Positions 24,533 through 36,829 of a stretch of 64,000 nucleotides of DNA are shown here, piece after piece. This DNA comes from Boswellia sacra. Its lineage: Eukaryota > Streptophyta > Magnoliopsida > Sapindales > Burseraceae. The first letter of the stretch is position 1. Each line of letters opens with the position of its first letter. Where the stretch lies: NCBI GenBank assembly GCA_013180625.2, contig SNVD02008142.1, positions 124,001 through 188,000 of the forward strand, written 5' to 3'. The translations under genes and the position numbers were made by a program. The notes under the pieces are model-generated. The model was not told where the DNA came from. It did no database searches and saw only the letters and a program-made list of their open reading frames with translations.

Positions 24533-24559
24533 ATGTTGATTGTAGAAACAAAGGAGTGG

Positions 24560-26215
24560 CAAACACAAGTGGTACTTAGATAGTGGATGCTCAAGGCATA
24601 TGACCGGAGATGCCTCCAAATTTTCAAGATTAATCATGAAGAAAGGAGGATATGTGACCTTCGGTGATAATGCCAAAGGAAGGGTAATCGGACATGGTGA
24701 TATTGGTAACCCTTCTTCACCTATTATTAAAGATGTTTTGCTTGTTTATAGTATAAAACATGATTTGATTAGCATTAGTCAATTGTGTGATAAGGGATAT
24801 TTTGTTACTTTTGAGCCTAATAGATGTGTGATTAAGGATGTTAGTAACAATAAGACATTATTTGTTGGTAATAGATGTGGTAATATTTATACAATTGATA
24901 TTGATGTTAATGATCATGTCGAAAATTATTTCATTGTTAATCATGATTCTTGGTTATGGCATAGAAGGTTAGGTCATGCTAGCATGGACACATTTTCAAA
25001 AAATTTCTAAAAATGATTTAGTTGATGGTCTTCCAAAAATAAAATTTGAAAATGATAAGATTTGTGATGCTTGTCAATTTGGAAAACAATTGAGAACTTC
25101 TTTCAAACAAAAGAAATTTATTTCAACAAATAAACCTCTACAATTACTTCATTTGGATTTATTTGGACCATCAAGAACTCAAAGCCTTGGTGGAAAGTAT
25201 TATGTTTTTGTTATTGTGGATGATTATTCAAGATTCACTTGGGTATTATTCTTGAAAACTAAAAATGAGGCCATACAAGCTTTTTCAAAATTTGCAAAAA
25301 GAGTCCAAAATCAAAAAGGGTATTCTATTGTGTCCATTAGGAGTGATCATGGTGGTGAAGTAGACAATGTTGCATTTGAAAATCTTTGTGATGAAAATGG
25401 TTTTGAGCATAATTTTTCCTCACCTAGAACTCCACAACAAAATGGTGTTGTTGAAAGGAAAAATAGGACTATCCAAGAAATGGCTAGGACCATGTTACTT
25501 GAAAATAATTTGCCAAAATATTTTTGGGCCGAAGCCGTTAATACCGCATGCTTTATAATCAATAGAGTCCATATTAGAGCTTTAATGAAGAAAACTCCTT
25601 ATGAACTTTGGAAAGGAAGAAAACCCAACATTGGATTTTTTAAAAGTTTTTGGATGTAAGTGTTTTATTTTAAACACCAAGGATAACCTTGGAAAATTTG
25701 ATGCAAAAGCCGATGTTAGAATTTTTGTTAGCTACTCCAACCATAGTAAAGCATATAGAGTTTTTAACAAAAAGACTCTTACTATTGAAGAATCTATGCA
25801 TGTTGAATTTGATGAAACTAATGTGATTTCTTCAAAGAATTTAGATAATGATATTGTTGAGATAGAAAGGCAAATCAAGGAATCAAGGCTTGATGAAAAG
25901 AGCCAAGATGAATTACAACTTCAACAAGAAAAGCTTGAGGAAGTAAATGATTCTTTCCAAGAATTACCAAAGGAATGGAGGTATGCAAAAGCTCACCCTA
26001 AAGATCTCATTATTGGTGAACCATCACAAGGTATGAGAACTAGATCTTCTTTTGGAAACTTTTGTAATCATTTTGCATTTGTCTCTCAATTTGAACCAAA
26101 ATCTTTTAAAGAAGCCAAAAGTGAGAAAAGTTGGATTTTGGCTATGCAAGAAGAATTGAACCAATTTGAGAGAAATCAAGTTTGGGAATTAGTCCCTAGA
26201 CCTAAATATGACTAA
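24560..26215 (+). pseudogene. Sirevirus pol remnant: protease site, GAG-pre-integrase, integrase
   Basis: WYLDSGCSRHMTGD at about 24570 is the aspartic protease active site. LWHRRLGHAS is the pre-integrase motif. The integrase core (25050-25560) has its DDE residues in LHLDLFGP, SIRSDHGGE and PQQNGVVERKNRTIQEMART. Single-base insertions near 25003 and 25640 shift the frame. The frame ends at [13 protein letters not shown] sequence ([13 protein letters not shown]) where RT should begin. The remaining RT and RNase H (about 1.35 kb in element 2) is deleted. Confidence 0.92.
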
Positions 26216-26499
26216 ACCCCTTAGTCAAGATATATTTTGCATAATTAGAAGAGAATTAGGCATGTTGGATATGTCTTAATTTTGTTTTTATATGATAATC
26301 TTTGAATGGTAGCATATGTTAAGGGGGAGAATATATTTAGGGGGAGTAGTTAATTTGATTACATCTTTTTGATGATAACAAAAGGGGGAGAAATAGTTGG
26401 ATTGCTTATATTCATAACAAGTGCCATTCTTTTTGCTTATTGTTGATTTTATTTTCATTCTTGATTTTAGATTATATTTTAAAGCAATCAATGGTTTGT

Positions 26500-26520
26500 C
26501 ATCATCAAAAAGGGGGAGAT
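26500..26520 (+). other. Polypurine tract of Sirevirus element 1
   Basis: aaaaagggggagat immediately precedes the 3' LTR, and three related purine motifs lie within 200 bp upstream. It primes plus-strand DNA synthesis in this family. Confidence 0.85.
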
Positions 26521-28280
26521 TGTTAGCCCTAAGGCTACATGATAATTTTGATGATAACAATACACATTGATTAATTGAGATTTACTAACATGTTTATTTA
26601 TGTGCAAGAGTAAGATCATTGAAATAATTTAAAATCAAGAAGAGGCTTATTAAAATGAAGTGTTGAAGCTAAGGAGAAGACTACATGTTAAAGGCACCAA
26701 AGTTTAAGAACAAGGATTGACTCAAGGAATGTGACACATGAGCAATGTTCAATCAATTGGTCATATATATCTTTACAAATATCCAAATGATGTGATTCTT
26801 GAGCCTTTGGAAAGCTTACTCAATTTATAACATTTCATATGTTTTAATGAAATTCAAATTTCAAGTGCAAGGTTGTCCAAATCATCATGCAAGTTGAAAG
26901 ACAAATGGAAGCAGCTGATATGAGTACCGAATACTCCTTTGGACATATCTTGAGCTAGAAAAATCAAAATAACTTGATTATTGCGGCATTGGAAAGATGA
27001 CTTAATGAAGAACATTTCATATGTTTTGAAAAAATTCAAATTTCAAACAGAAGGCCGACATAATTGACATGTAATTCGGTTTACTGACACAAAAAAGAAA
27101 AATCAACTCACATGGCACCGAATGGTGTTTTGGCCATATCTTAAGATAGAGATATCCAAATGCTTTGATTCTTAATGTTTTGGAAATATTATTCAAATAT
27201 GAATATCTTTCATGTTTTGAAGAAATTCAAATTTCAAACGGAATGCTGACATAATTATCATTCAATTTGGTGGACTGACACAAGAAAGAAAAATCAAGTC
27301 ACATGAGCACCGAATGGTGTTTTGGCCATATCTTGAGCTACAGATATCCAAATGACTTGATTCTTAATGTGTTGGAACGCTTGTTCAAATGTGCAAATAT
27401 TTTATGTTTTACAGATTTTCAAATTTCAAACGGAACATTGACAAAAATGGAAGACAAGATTACAGTTTTTATGGTGGGCAGAAAATTTGGAGTTGGTGTC
27501 TTCACTTGATTAAGTTCATCTCATTTGCCTATAAAAGGAGCCATTCTCCCATGCATTCAAGAAGTGCAAGAGAAGCATTTTATCAAGCAAAAAGCAAGAG
27601 AAATATCAAGTCTAGAGAGCTTTTATATTATTTATCTACTCTTTGAAGAGAGTTATACTTTTGTTGTAAAAATTATCTTTGTTCTTGTATTGTGGTGAGA
27701 GTGAGATATTATTGTAAAGGATAATAGTTATCCTTGAGAGAACTCTTGTTGTGTGTTATCAAGAGTTGAAGGAAGTTGCCTTGGTGAGGTTGTTCATCAA
27801 GAAGAACTCTTGGTGTGGTGTTATCAAGGGTTGAAGGAAGTTGCCTTGGTGAGGTTGTTCATCAAGAAGAACTCTTGGTGTGGTGTTATCAAGAGTTGAA
27901 GAAAAAGTCTTGGTGAGGTTGTTCATCAAGCAAGTTGTAAAGATTTCTACAACTTAGTGGAAAGCTTAGCTCGTGGAGCTAGGAGCCCGTGGACGTAGGC
28001 AAGGTTTGCCGAACCACGTAAATTGAGTTTGCACTCTCTCTATCCCTTTCCTCTTTACATTTACTTGCACTTGTGATTGTTCATCATTATTATTCTTTTG
28101 ATTGCATCTTTGATAAATTCTAATTTCATCTTCTTCACCTTTATTCTCAAAGAAAGAGTGAACTAATTTTGATCTTTCAAGAAAAGTTTTCTAAATCCGT
28201 TTTGATAAATAAAAACCCAATTCACCCCCCCCACCCCCCCCCCCCCCCCCCCCTCTTGGGTTGCCATACCTGGGTCAACA
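26521..28280 (+). repeat. 3' LTR of Sirevirus element 1 (1760 bp)
   Basis: It is a near copy of 21324-23118 with small indels and one fewer 65-bp unit. A run of 28 C interrupted by a single A (28225-28253) replaces the six-C run seen in the 5' LTR. Confidence 0.92.
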
Positions 28281-28402
28281 AAATCTACGAGTAAACAATG
28301 AGATGAAATGAAATAAAGTTGTTAAAGAGTGTTTTAGACAGTGCAGGAAGGAAGGAGTGATGATGATTCTCTCATTTTCTTTCTTCTTTCTTTTCAATTA
28401 TT

Positions 28403-28513
28403 AAGGGGTATTTTGGTTACTTTTTGAAGAAAGTGTCTATGACATCAAAATAATTTAGGATGTGTCTATATTTCACTACAGGCCCTTAATAGTATCTATT
28501 TTATCAATTTTTC
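28403..28513 (-). repeat. Right terminal inverted repeat of the large MULE
   Basis: It is the inverted partner of 9713-9823. It includes ctatgacatcaaaataat and aaggggtattttggttac. It lies about 120 bp beyond the end of the nested Sirevirus, showing that the Sirevirus inserted inside the MULE. Confidence 0.9.
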
Positions 28514-28810
28514 TTATATTTTTTATTAAATTTGTGTAATCATAGCCACTAGATTTAATGAAAAGTGGAGATGTAAGGTTTGGACATAATGTAAAATCCA
28601 AGATCTTAGATTATACACGCACAGACACACACAAAAAAGAAAATTTCTAGCTATTAATTCACAAAATTCAACGATTGATATAATAGATAAGTTGATAGTA
28701 TTAAATACAACTTTTTGACTTTCAATCTCAGCCTTTTGATTTGATGAGATCAAGGGTAATAAATTTTTGTTGACATATTGTGTCAAAAATTCATGTTAAA
28801 ATATCCATTT

Positions 28811-28812
<2 letters not shown>

Positions 28813-28849
<37 letters not shown>
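28813..28849. repeat. (TA)n microsatellite
   Basis: An uninterrupted TA run of about 37 bp. Confidence 0.95.
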
Positions 28850-28851
<2 letters not shown>

Positions 28852-28969
28852 CAAAAAAACCTTTGCATAATTTTTGTAGCTATGCCTATTTTCCTATAGC
28901 CTTGGAAATTTTGTAAGGTCCTACTCCAATTTGTGTTTGATTTTGATTTTCCAAGTTCTTAACTATTAT

Positions 28970-29767
28970 TAACTGATTTTCTAGATGTTAAGTCCTTGTG
29001 AGCTGGGCTTCCATCCCACTCCAAGTGATTGCAACATCGTCACTGCTTTCCAAGTCATTTCGAAACTTGGGGGCAACACGAGACAAGTCACGAATACAGA
29101 GCCAGAGATCACAGAGTCACCACCCATGTTCTAGTCATGGAAATTTTGAGTGATGACAATTCAATCCCTTACTTTTGGACTCGAATTGCCTTCATGCCTT
29201 CAAAGTCGGGTTTGGGAAGGCAAGTATGCACCTTTGGTTTGCTTCGACATAATTTGGCCTCCACCAGGGTCTATAGAGTTCAAGGTTTTAGTTTGTTAAT
29301 TGTTGTCTTTCATGATCCTAAGTCCATTTTTTATGCACACAACCAATTTTCTCTTTGTTATTTAGCATGTGAGGTGTCAACAATTCATATTCATCCATAT
29401 AAAGGAGGAAAGAGAATTGAGTACATTTTCCATCAGACATGGGGAAAAAAGGAGAAGGATTACAACCAATTACCATAATAAATACATGAAGTAAATAAAG
29501 TTCAAGTGAAATATAAAGCTAAATTAACACTTCCAATATCCATTGACATCAAACTTCATGCAAAGGACAATCCTTCACCACCAATTGTGAGTCCATTCAT
29601 CCTTTGTCCATCCTTGTCAACATCTCCATCATATCAAGTCAAAATCATCTATCCTTTTAAAGTGTGTCATGCTAACAAAACTCAAATGGGCCTTTCTTTG
29701 GAAAATGGATCATTTACCAAGCAATGTGAATCCATCCATTTTCCATTCACCCTCATGACCACACTAA
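28970..29767 (+). other. Unassigned sequence with a 149-codon open frame
   Basis: The frame 29029-29478 is open for 149 codons but matches no family I recognise. It shows no low-complexity bias, signal peptide or clear motif. The sequence at 29700-29755 (accaagcaatgtgaatccat) recurs past the CACTA element at 32480-32510 and again near 32605. This suggests the CACTA element landed in a short tandem repeat of an older, unidentified repeat. Confidence 0.35.
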
Positions 29768-32423
29768 CACTACAACAGAATAAATTTTTTACTGCACTCA
29801 TTTACTGCGGGCGTTTAAAAATGCAGTAAAAGTTAAAATTTTACGGCAGGCTAGCACACCTGCAGTAGAAGTATAAACTTTACTGCGGTTTTGGAGGCCC
29901 GCAGTAAAAATATTTTATATAATCTATTTTTTTACGCCATTCTCCCGCTTCTCTCACTCTCTCTTATGCTTCCCTAAATCCCTAATTTCTTCTCTCAAAT
30001 TCCCCCCTCTCTGTTATGCCATTCTCCTGCTTTTCTCGCTCTCTCTCTTATGTTTCCCTCTCAAATCCCTAATTTCTTCCCTCAAATTCCCTCAAGAGCC
30101 CACCGTCACTACAAACAAGTGGCTCATACACGTCTCCCATTTGTGGCAACCTTTTAAGCCATCGTAAATGAGCAGAAAGGAGAAGAAAAAGCTGACAAAG
30201 AAGAAGAGGAGGAAAGAGAAGAGGAAGGAAGTGGCGGAGAAGGAGAGAGAGGAGGAGGAGGAGGCGAGAGAGGACAATATAAATGAGCAAAAGAGACTAG
30301 AAATGATGGAGAAAAAGAACAATCAAAATACTTAGTTTTGTTAAGTTATTTCTCTTTGTTGTCTTTCTTTCTCTCATATGAATTCTTCTGCATTGTTTTA
30401 TTTCTCAATTTTTTTAGTTGTTTTTGAATCAAATTGGACCATGTATCTAAATCTTGATCTAGTGGTTGAAGTTTTGAATCAAGTGTTTGGTTGTTGTTGG
30501 CGAACTTTGATGCAATTTGTTGTTTGTGTTAGAGAGTGGAAAGTTGATAATGTGGGGTTCAAGGGATGAGGAAGGTCAAAGCTACTTGACTTCAAGGAAG
30601 CTACTTTACTTAGATCTCCCCTACCGATTTCATTATTTGATAGGAACCGGGTAAGTTTTTGTTCTTCTAGCCTTGTTTTACTTTAAAGTTTGAATCTTTA
30701 TTGGGATCTGATTGAGTTCTTTGTTGCCAGTGATGCTTTTTAGTGGGTTTGGCTCTTTAAGAAGTTGAATTGGTTTCGTGAGCTTTTCAAGTTAGTGGTT
30801 TAGTTATTGCTTGTATTTTCTTTAAAGTTAAATTTGTGAACTTGATGTGTTCTTGATTGGTTTTTTGATGGTAGAAGAAGTTGCTCTTTGAGTTTTTTTT
30901 TTTTTTGGTTTTTTTTATTTTAGATCTGTGAGATTTGAGTTTACTGAGTGAGGTACAGACCTGTTATTTTCTTCTTTTCTTTATGTTTAGCTCTTAGAAA
31001 TCGAAGATCAGTTGGTAATAGCTGTAAAGCTGAATGTCTCTTTTTAAGTTCCATTTTTCTTATTAACTTCTTCGATAAATCCTTTTCATTGCTTTTTTGT
31101 TAATTAGCTGGTCTATTGCAGGTTATTATTTATTCTTATTTATTTTGATTTATTAAAATAGATAGATAACTGTGCTAGTGGAATCCCAAACATGCATTGA
31201 CCAACTCGTTCTTTATTTATTTTATTGTAATCATTGCTTTGGACTTTGGAGCATATGCTTTTGGCTTTTGGCATGGCCTGGAGCTAGTGTCATGATGTTA
31301 AAAAATTGCCAAAGTAGATATATAATATTGCTTTATTGTACACAGAGTTATCCAAATTGCTTGTTGTTTATCCTTTTACGTGTTGTCACACTTAATTATA
31401 GGAAACAAGTCTTAGAAACACATTTAGTAATCCAAATTGCTTGCTTTGCCTGAGTTTTTCAACACATTTGACATAAAATTTAAGTAGAGAATTTCTATTT
31501 CAATATCTATATTTGTTCAATTCTTCTGAATGAGCATAATCTTTTATTTTTGGGTTGTTAAGTCACTGTCCTATAATGTTTTCCTAGTAGTATCATCTTA
31601 TTGATACTATTCTAGTCAATGCCTGCCTGAGATCTATCATTCACATTCTTCAAGCTTCATTTGTTATCATCATCTGACATGTCTTAGTATGATAATTGAA
31701 GCTATTTATAATTTCTATGTAAATAAATTAATGTAAAGCATATATGTTTCACTTGAACTTTTTTAATAAACTTATGAATAGTTAAATACTAATTGTTGTT
31801 TTTATTTGTGTAGGTTTTTCTGACATGAAGACCTGATTGGAATAAGACTTATAGACGCATTTTAGACTTTTGCACTTATTGGAAACAAACTTGATTGGAA
31901 TATATTCTTATGTTGTATTTTTATGTGTTATGCAAATATCAATTTATTTGTTATTTATATGCGAATATATTTTTATGGATGCAATGAATTGTTTGAAGAC
32001 GAAAATAGGTTCCAAAAAATTTTGATTATGGATGCAATGAATTGCTCAAAAATGAAAATAAGTTCCAAAAAAATTTTGGTTATAAAAATAGGTCACACGA
32101 AGAAGAAAAAAAAATCTGCACTTTTTACGGCGGGCCATGGAACCGCTGTAAATAAATATATTCTGTTGTGAGACCACACAATGACCATTTACGGCGGTTA
32201 ACAATCTTTTACGACGGGCCAAGAGCCCGCGGTAAAAAAATTAGACCACACCACAACCATTTACGGCGGGTAAATAGACCGTGGTTAAAAATCTTTTACG
32301 GCGGGCCAAAACCGCGGTAAAAAGTCAAAAATGTTTTTACGGCGGGTTAAAACCGCTGTTGGACCGCCGTAAAAGACCTTTTACCGCGGTTTTGGCCCGC
32401 CGTAAAAGGTCAATTTTCTTGTA
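29768..32423. mobile_element. Non-autonomous CACTA (En/Spm-like) element
   Basis: The left end is CACTACAACAGAATAAA. The right end read inward is tacaagaaaattgacc, apparently missing the outer CAC. Subterminal units tttacggcggg and cccgccgtaaaa occur in both orientations, especially at 32120-32410, as in plant En/Spm elements. The three bases taa flank both ends, fitting the 3-bp duplication of this superfamily. The interior (30060-32100) has a purine-rich block and unidentified AT-rich sequence but no transposase. Confidence 0.72.
30168..30335 (+). CDS. Small highly charged open frame inside the CACTA element
   Basis: A 55-codon frame with ATG at 30168 encodes almost only Lys, Arg and Glu in its first 45 residues (MSRKEKKKLTKKKRRKEKRK, then a run of Glu). 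The composition follows from an aag/gag-rich DNA tract, so it may be chance. No homologue is recognised. If expressed it would be a charged helix. Confidence 0.2.
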   Translation: MSRKEKKKLTKKKRRKEKRKEVAEKEREEEEEAREDNINEQKRLEMMEKKNNQNT

Positions 32424-35400
32424 TAAAAACTCCATTATCAAATCCATTCAACACTCTCAATTCACCAAAAATGGATTCCTCACCAAGCAATGTGAGTCTA
32501 TCCATTATCAATTCAATACATCCAATTAAACCCGCACTTCTAATAAAAAAAAAAATCATCAAGGATACAAATGGAGTTCAAATTTGATAGATAGGTCCTC
32601 ACTAAGCAATGTGAGTCCACCCATCACTCACCAACTCCATATCTACTCTAAATCACATTAAGTGCATAATCAATCCTTCATCATCACATTCTATCCCATA
32701 TTCCATCGTGTCGTACACATCATGCAAAACTAATTAACAACTCTCAACAAGGGAAAAAATTATAAATAAGCATATAAAAAATGAAATTGCAACATTCCTA
32801 ACTATAAATCATAAAACAGAAAATTAAAATTCACATTAACACAAATTATCAAATATTGCAAAATATGGCATAAAACTCATTCAACCCTAAGCATAATTCC
32901 ACTTAATCAACACATTCTAAAATCAACTCAAATCCACTTACCATTCTAAATGGTCAAAACAGAAAATTAACATAAGAAATTTCAACATGGCAACCTCAGT
33001 CCAGACATGAAAAGCACCAAAATATACTCATATTCAACTAATCATCATAAAATGAAATAATAGACAAAGGAGAATATGATAACATGGAAATTAAAGCATG
33101 GTAGTCACATATTTTCTCATAAACATTAACAAAAAGTCACTATTTTAACAAAAGAAATTCATATTCACCAAATACCCAAAGTGGACTACATCTACATGCT
33201 ATTTCCAACACCAAATAAGAAAGATTAACGTATTAACAACTCCAAATGACTAAGGCAGCCCCTAATTCAAGCATATTATTATCATAAATCATTTAAAATC
33301 GTGCAAAATAATCAAGGCAAAATTAAGCTACATTAGACATGGCACTTCAAACATTTCCTACATGCATATCAACCCCATACAATCAATGAATCAAATGGAA
33401 TCAAAACATAATCATAACCTAAGAATTCTACCATGTTAAACACATAAATAACCAGAATGAAATCAACCATCATCATTCAAAAAGTCTACTACCCATACTG
33501 ATAAATTCGAAATCAATATAAAAATTATAAAAAGTAACAATTAAAGAAAGGCGGAAAGGAGAATAAACTAAAAACACCAAAATAAATCAACAAAAGTAAG
33601 GAAAAGAGGTTGCACTGGAGTCGTTACCCTCAAGCTTACCAAAATCTTCAAACTAAAATTAAAATCATCAAAAACTGTCATGAAATCTCACTTAAAGCTC
33701 TCCAAAGAATAATTTATATGTTTTTTTTTGTGTTTTGAATTTTTTTTCAAGCTATTTGTAGTGAAAATCCAGCAAGAAATTATGTAGAATTCTCTTTGAA
33801 ATCGGTGAGAAAAATCTTCAAAATCCTTTTAAAATTGTCCATAATTGAAGCTTAAATAGGGAGAGGGACTAGGATTAAACGCGTGTGTGCGGTTTTCACA
33901 TGCGCGCTTCTATTTTGTGCAATTCATCCCATTTTTTGAATTTCTTTAGCCGCGAGCCTCTTACACACATAGCCCATTCCTTATAGCCTCATGCATGTAA
34001 TGTCTAATTAGGGTTTTTTAGCTTTTCTTGTGCTTGGTTATGTGTTTAAAAGTCACACGGGTGTTTCACTTTTTTTTCAGATCAGGATTCTACTTCGATT
34101 GGTATTTTGGTTACCGGGTTTTTAGACCATAAGCAAAATTTCAATACTTACAATCCCTTTTTTGGAAACTTCATCTATTAACATGTTGATCATAATAAGA
34201 TTTGACCTTTTGATACTAGGTAACAAAGTTCATTGATGCTAAACACTGTTTCTCTTATAAGGGATCTAAATTCAAGCTCAATTAAGCATTATTGCGGTCA
34301 ATTTTGATTGACTTAAATATGAGTCTAGATATCCCAATTTCAACAAGAATGACAACTTTTATCGTAGAAGCCAATGAAAATGGAGTTTCTCGAGTAAGTT
34401 ACATTTTAATAGTACAATAATCCCATAATACTATTGGTGATTCATCTACCCATTTTCCCTTGAAATTTTCCATCATCTTGTTTAAAATTTTGATACTGTT
34501 TGTGGGAATTGCAAATATTAACCTATCAAAATCAAACAATTATGAGTCATTAAAACTAAAAAAAGGTCACCTATTGCTCAAACCCCAGAAGGCCATGAAA
34601 TCATAATAATTAGAAAATATGAAGCAAAACAGGAACCAAGTACTAGAGTACATCCAAAACAAGAAACAAACTATAGTGAAGTGGATTAGCTTTCAAAGGG
34701 GAGGAATGACTCATCGCCTCTATAAGGAAGTAAATCAAGGAGGAGCCATAGAAGTGAAAGTGTTAGTCGTAGACAAGTTTGAGAGTTTTTGTTGTTAGCT
34801 CGAATTATAGTTTTTGAGAAGACAAACTAGAGATTAACCTACCTTGGAAGGAAGGTGATGGGCTTAATAACTTGTAGAAAAAAGGACTATACAATATAGT
34901 CCGGTGGCTTAAAGTAAGAAGTAAATGCATTGAAAAAAATAACTTATTGATATGCAAATTAAAAGATAAACATATCTATACTCGAGGACATCAAGCCTCC
35001 CTACACATGAGACATCTTAATGCGAAGTTCCCGAATAATATAACATGATGAAAATAAAGATTCTATAGAGCATTTAGAGACATTCAGATCATGGATATAG
35101 AAAAAGGTTCTATGAGATTAGCCACGCGTAAGGCATTTCATTAATACTCATTGGAGCAACTTGAAGAGTATAAGACCCTGATAGTTTATTACTTTTATCA
35201 AGATTAAAAACAAAAAACTAAATGCATGACCAGTCAAATATGAATTAATTTTAGGCTACAATCTCATCAAATTATCAAACATTTGTATTGAACGTTGAAG
35301 TGGTTTTTTTCGATAATATCATCGATCTTCCTTTAATGTTCTATGTTTTATTTTCTATATTTTGTGGCAAGGAAAATTGATTGCACATCATCCTTCAATG

Positions 35401-35610
35401 TCATCATCACTTAATTGATCAATTTTTTTACATCATTAGCAACTATTATAAAATATCATAGTTTTTTTTTTTTTTAACATAGTTCTTACTTTCTCATTAA
35501 CAATGTTATTTCCTATTTATCATTTTTTGTGATAATTTTCTTCTTATCACTTAAGTTAGGCATATGAGTAATTAAAATATTGGATAATTGATGGGTGAAT
35601 AAATTAACAC
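32424..35610. other. AT-rich unassigned sequence
   Basis: About 3.2 kb without a supported gene. 32440-32640 contains degenerate repeats of caccaagcaatgtgagtc. 33600-33950 reads like the edge of an LTR or a gene-derived repeat, but no PBS, paired LTR or coding domain was found. Nothing is recognised from 34000 to 35600. Confidence 0.4.
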
Positions 35611-36451
35611 GATTGATGCTGATTTTTTTGTCAACCAATGAAGTACATGTGGAGGGATTTCATGGAGTTGCTTCTCTAATAAATCTTGTCAAAGCAAAGA
35701 AAAAAGAATGCAAAAGGAGTGTTACTGGCATTGCCGACAAAAGCATTTCGATGTTCAAGTTAGATTTCTACTGTTTGGCAAAAGAGATTAGTAGGCTTTG
35801 ACTTTTTTTTTTTAGTTGGTTTATAAGAGGTGTCTGTAAGCTATTTATGGTTGAATTTTGTGGTGTTAATATACTCCTCAAAGTCTTTTTAGATGTCGAT
35901 TAGTAATCAGATAATGAGCTATCTCCTCTTATCTGACGACAAAGTCATCTTCTTTTAACTTATCTCCTCTTATTGGAAAATAAATTTTTACCCCTATCTT
36001 CGTCAACTTACTTGGTAATACTTGGTTTTTCCATGTGGGCAAAGTGCAAACCTTGCAAGTCAAGACTTTAAGGGCTTTTGTAGTGTTAATCAAAGGTTTG
36101 CAATCTATCTTCTTGAATTACTTAAATAAAGTGATCCATAGCTTACTGACTTTTTCCATCAACCCCTACAGCCCCTTACCTCGCGAAGTTCTTATGACTT
36201 TATTTCTAAAGCTCTATAATCTCGTAAACCTATTAAATCTCTTTCTTTAGTAGCTTTGTGAAGCTACTAATAAAGTTATCACGGTTATCAAGTTTTCTCT
36301 AAAGCTTTATATCTATGTCAAGCAAATAGAGCTACTAGAGCTATAACCTTCTCTCTAGAGTTTTGTAACCCCGTAAAACTATTTCATCTTTTTCTTAGTC
36401 ACTCCTTAAAGCCCAGTAGTAAAGTTATCAGAGTTATCAAGCTTTCTCTAA
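35611..36451 (+). repeat. Left inverted repeat of the foldback-like element
   Basis: It pairs with 48120-48866. The outer 600 bp is the clearest, and the innermost part grades into the agctttgtaactc repeat family. A 68-codon open frame at 35595-35801 lies wholly in the arm and is not supported as a gene. Confidence 0.82.
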
Positions 36452-36599
36452 AGCTTTGTAACTCTTTTTTTTTTTTTTGGAAATGTGTTAAATTGGAATA
36501 TAAATCCAAAAAAATATACAAGGATCCGAGGGGCATACCCAAGAATTACAAGTAGGACGTAAAGTCTAACAGAGAAAAGCCAGAAGCGACAAAAGGCCT

Positions 36600-36765
36600 T
36601 CTCAACTTAAAATAAAGGCCACAGGCGGTCTGAACAAAACAAAAGTGCCACAAAGGGCCTTAACAAACATAAAATAAAGGCCACAGGCAGCCTGAACAAA
36701 ACATAAGTGCCACAAAGGATCTTAACAACATAAAATAAAAGCCACATGCAGCTTGAACAAAGCAA
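36600..36765 (-). repeat. About 68-bp tandem repeats in the L1 3' UTR
   Basis: Three units share aataaaggccacaggc, ctgaacaaaac and gtgccacaaagg. They lie between the poly(A) end and the Sirevirus insertion point. Confidence 0.8.
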
Positions 36766-36829
36766 AATGTCCAATTACCATAAGAGGCCTAGCAAGAAAA
36801 GGAAACAAAATAATGACCAAAATGGTGCA

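Larger units (their letters stand above)
21324..28280 (+). mobile_element. Sirevirus-type Ty1-copia element 1, RT and RNase H deleted
   Basis: The LTRs are at 21324-23118 and 26521-28280. The PBS is at 23121-23132, and several polypurine motifs of the type aaagggggaga occur between 26320 and 26520, which is a Sirevirus hallmark. The flanks aactc (21319-21323) and aaatc (28281-28285) are a 5-bp target duplication with one mismatch. Gag, protease-like and integrase remnants are present. Coding sequence stops at the start of RT and joins abruptly to the distal end of RNase H. The element sits in the 5' region of the MULE transposase and is the same family as element 2. Confidence 0.93.
9713..28513. 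mobile_element. Large ULP1-carrying Mutator-like element (Kaonashi type), with nested insertions
   Basis: The outer ends are inverted repeats of about 111 bp (9713-9823 and 28403-28513). They share blocks such as attattttgatgtcatag and caaaatacccct in inverted orientation. Between them, in convergent order, lie a ULP1-type protease gene on the plus strand and a mudrA transposase on the minus strand, with a captured RPB1 fragment and a palindrome in the middle. Removing the nested solo LTR and Sirevirus leaves about 10.4 kb. MULEs carrying ULP-like genes are known in plants (Kaonashi in Arabidopsis and related elements in other dicots). An exact 9-bp target duplication could not be recognised in the AT-rich flanks. 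Confidence 0.88.

Noticed and set aside
29029..29478. 149-codon frame as a host gene
   Set aside because: No recognised domain and it sits in repeat-like DNA, so it is recorded only as unassigned sequence.
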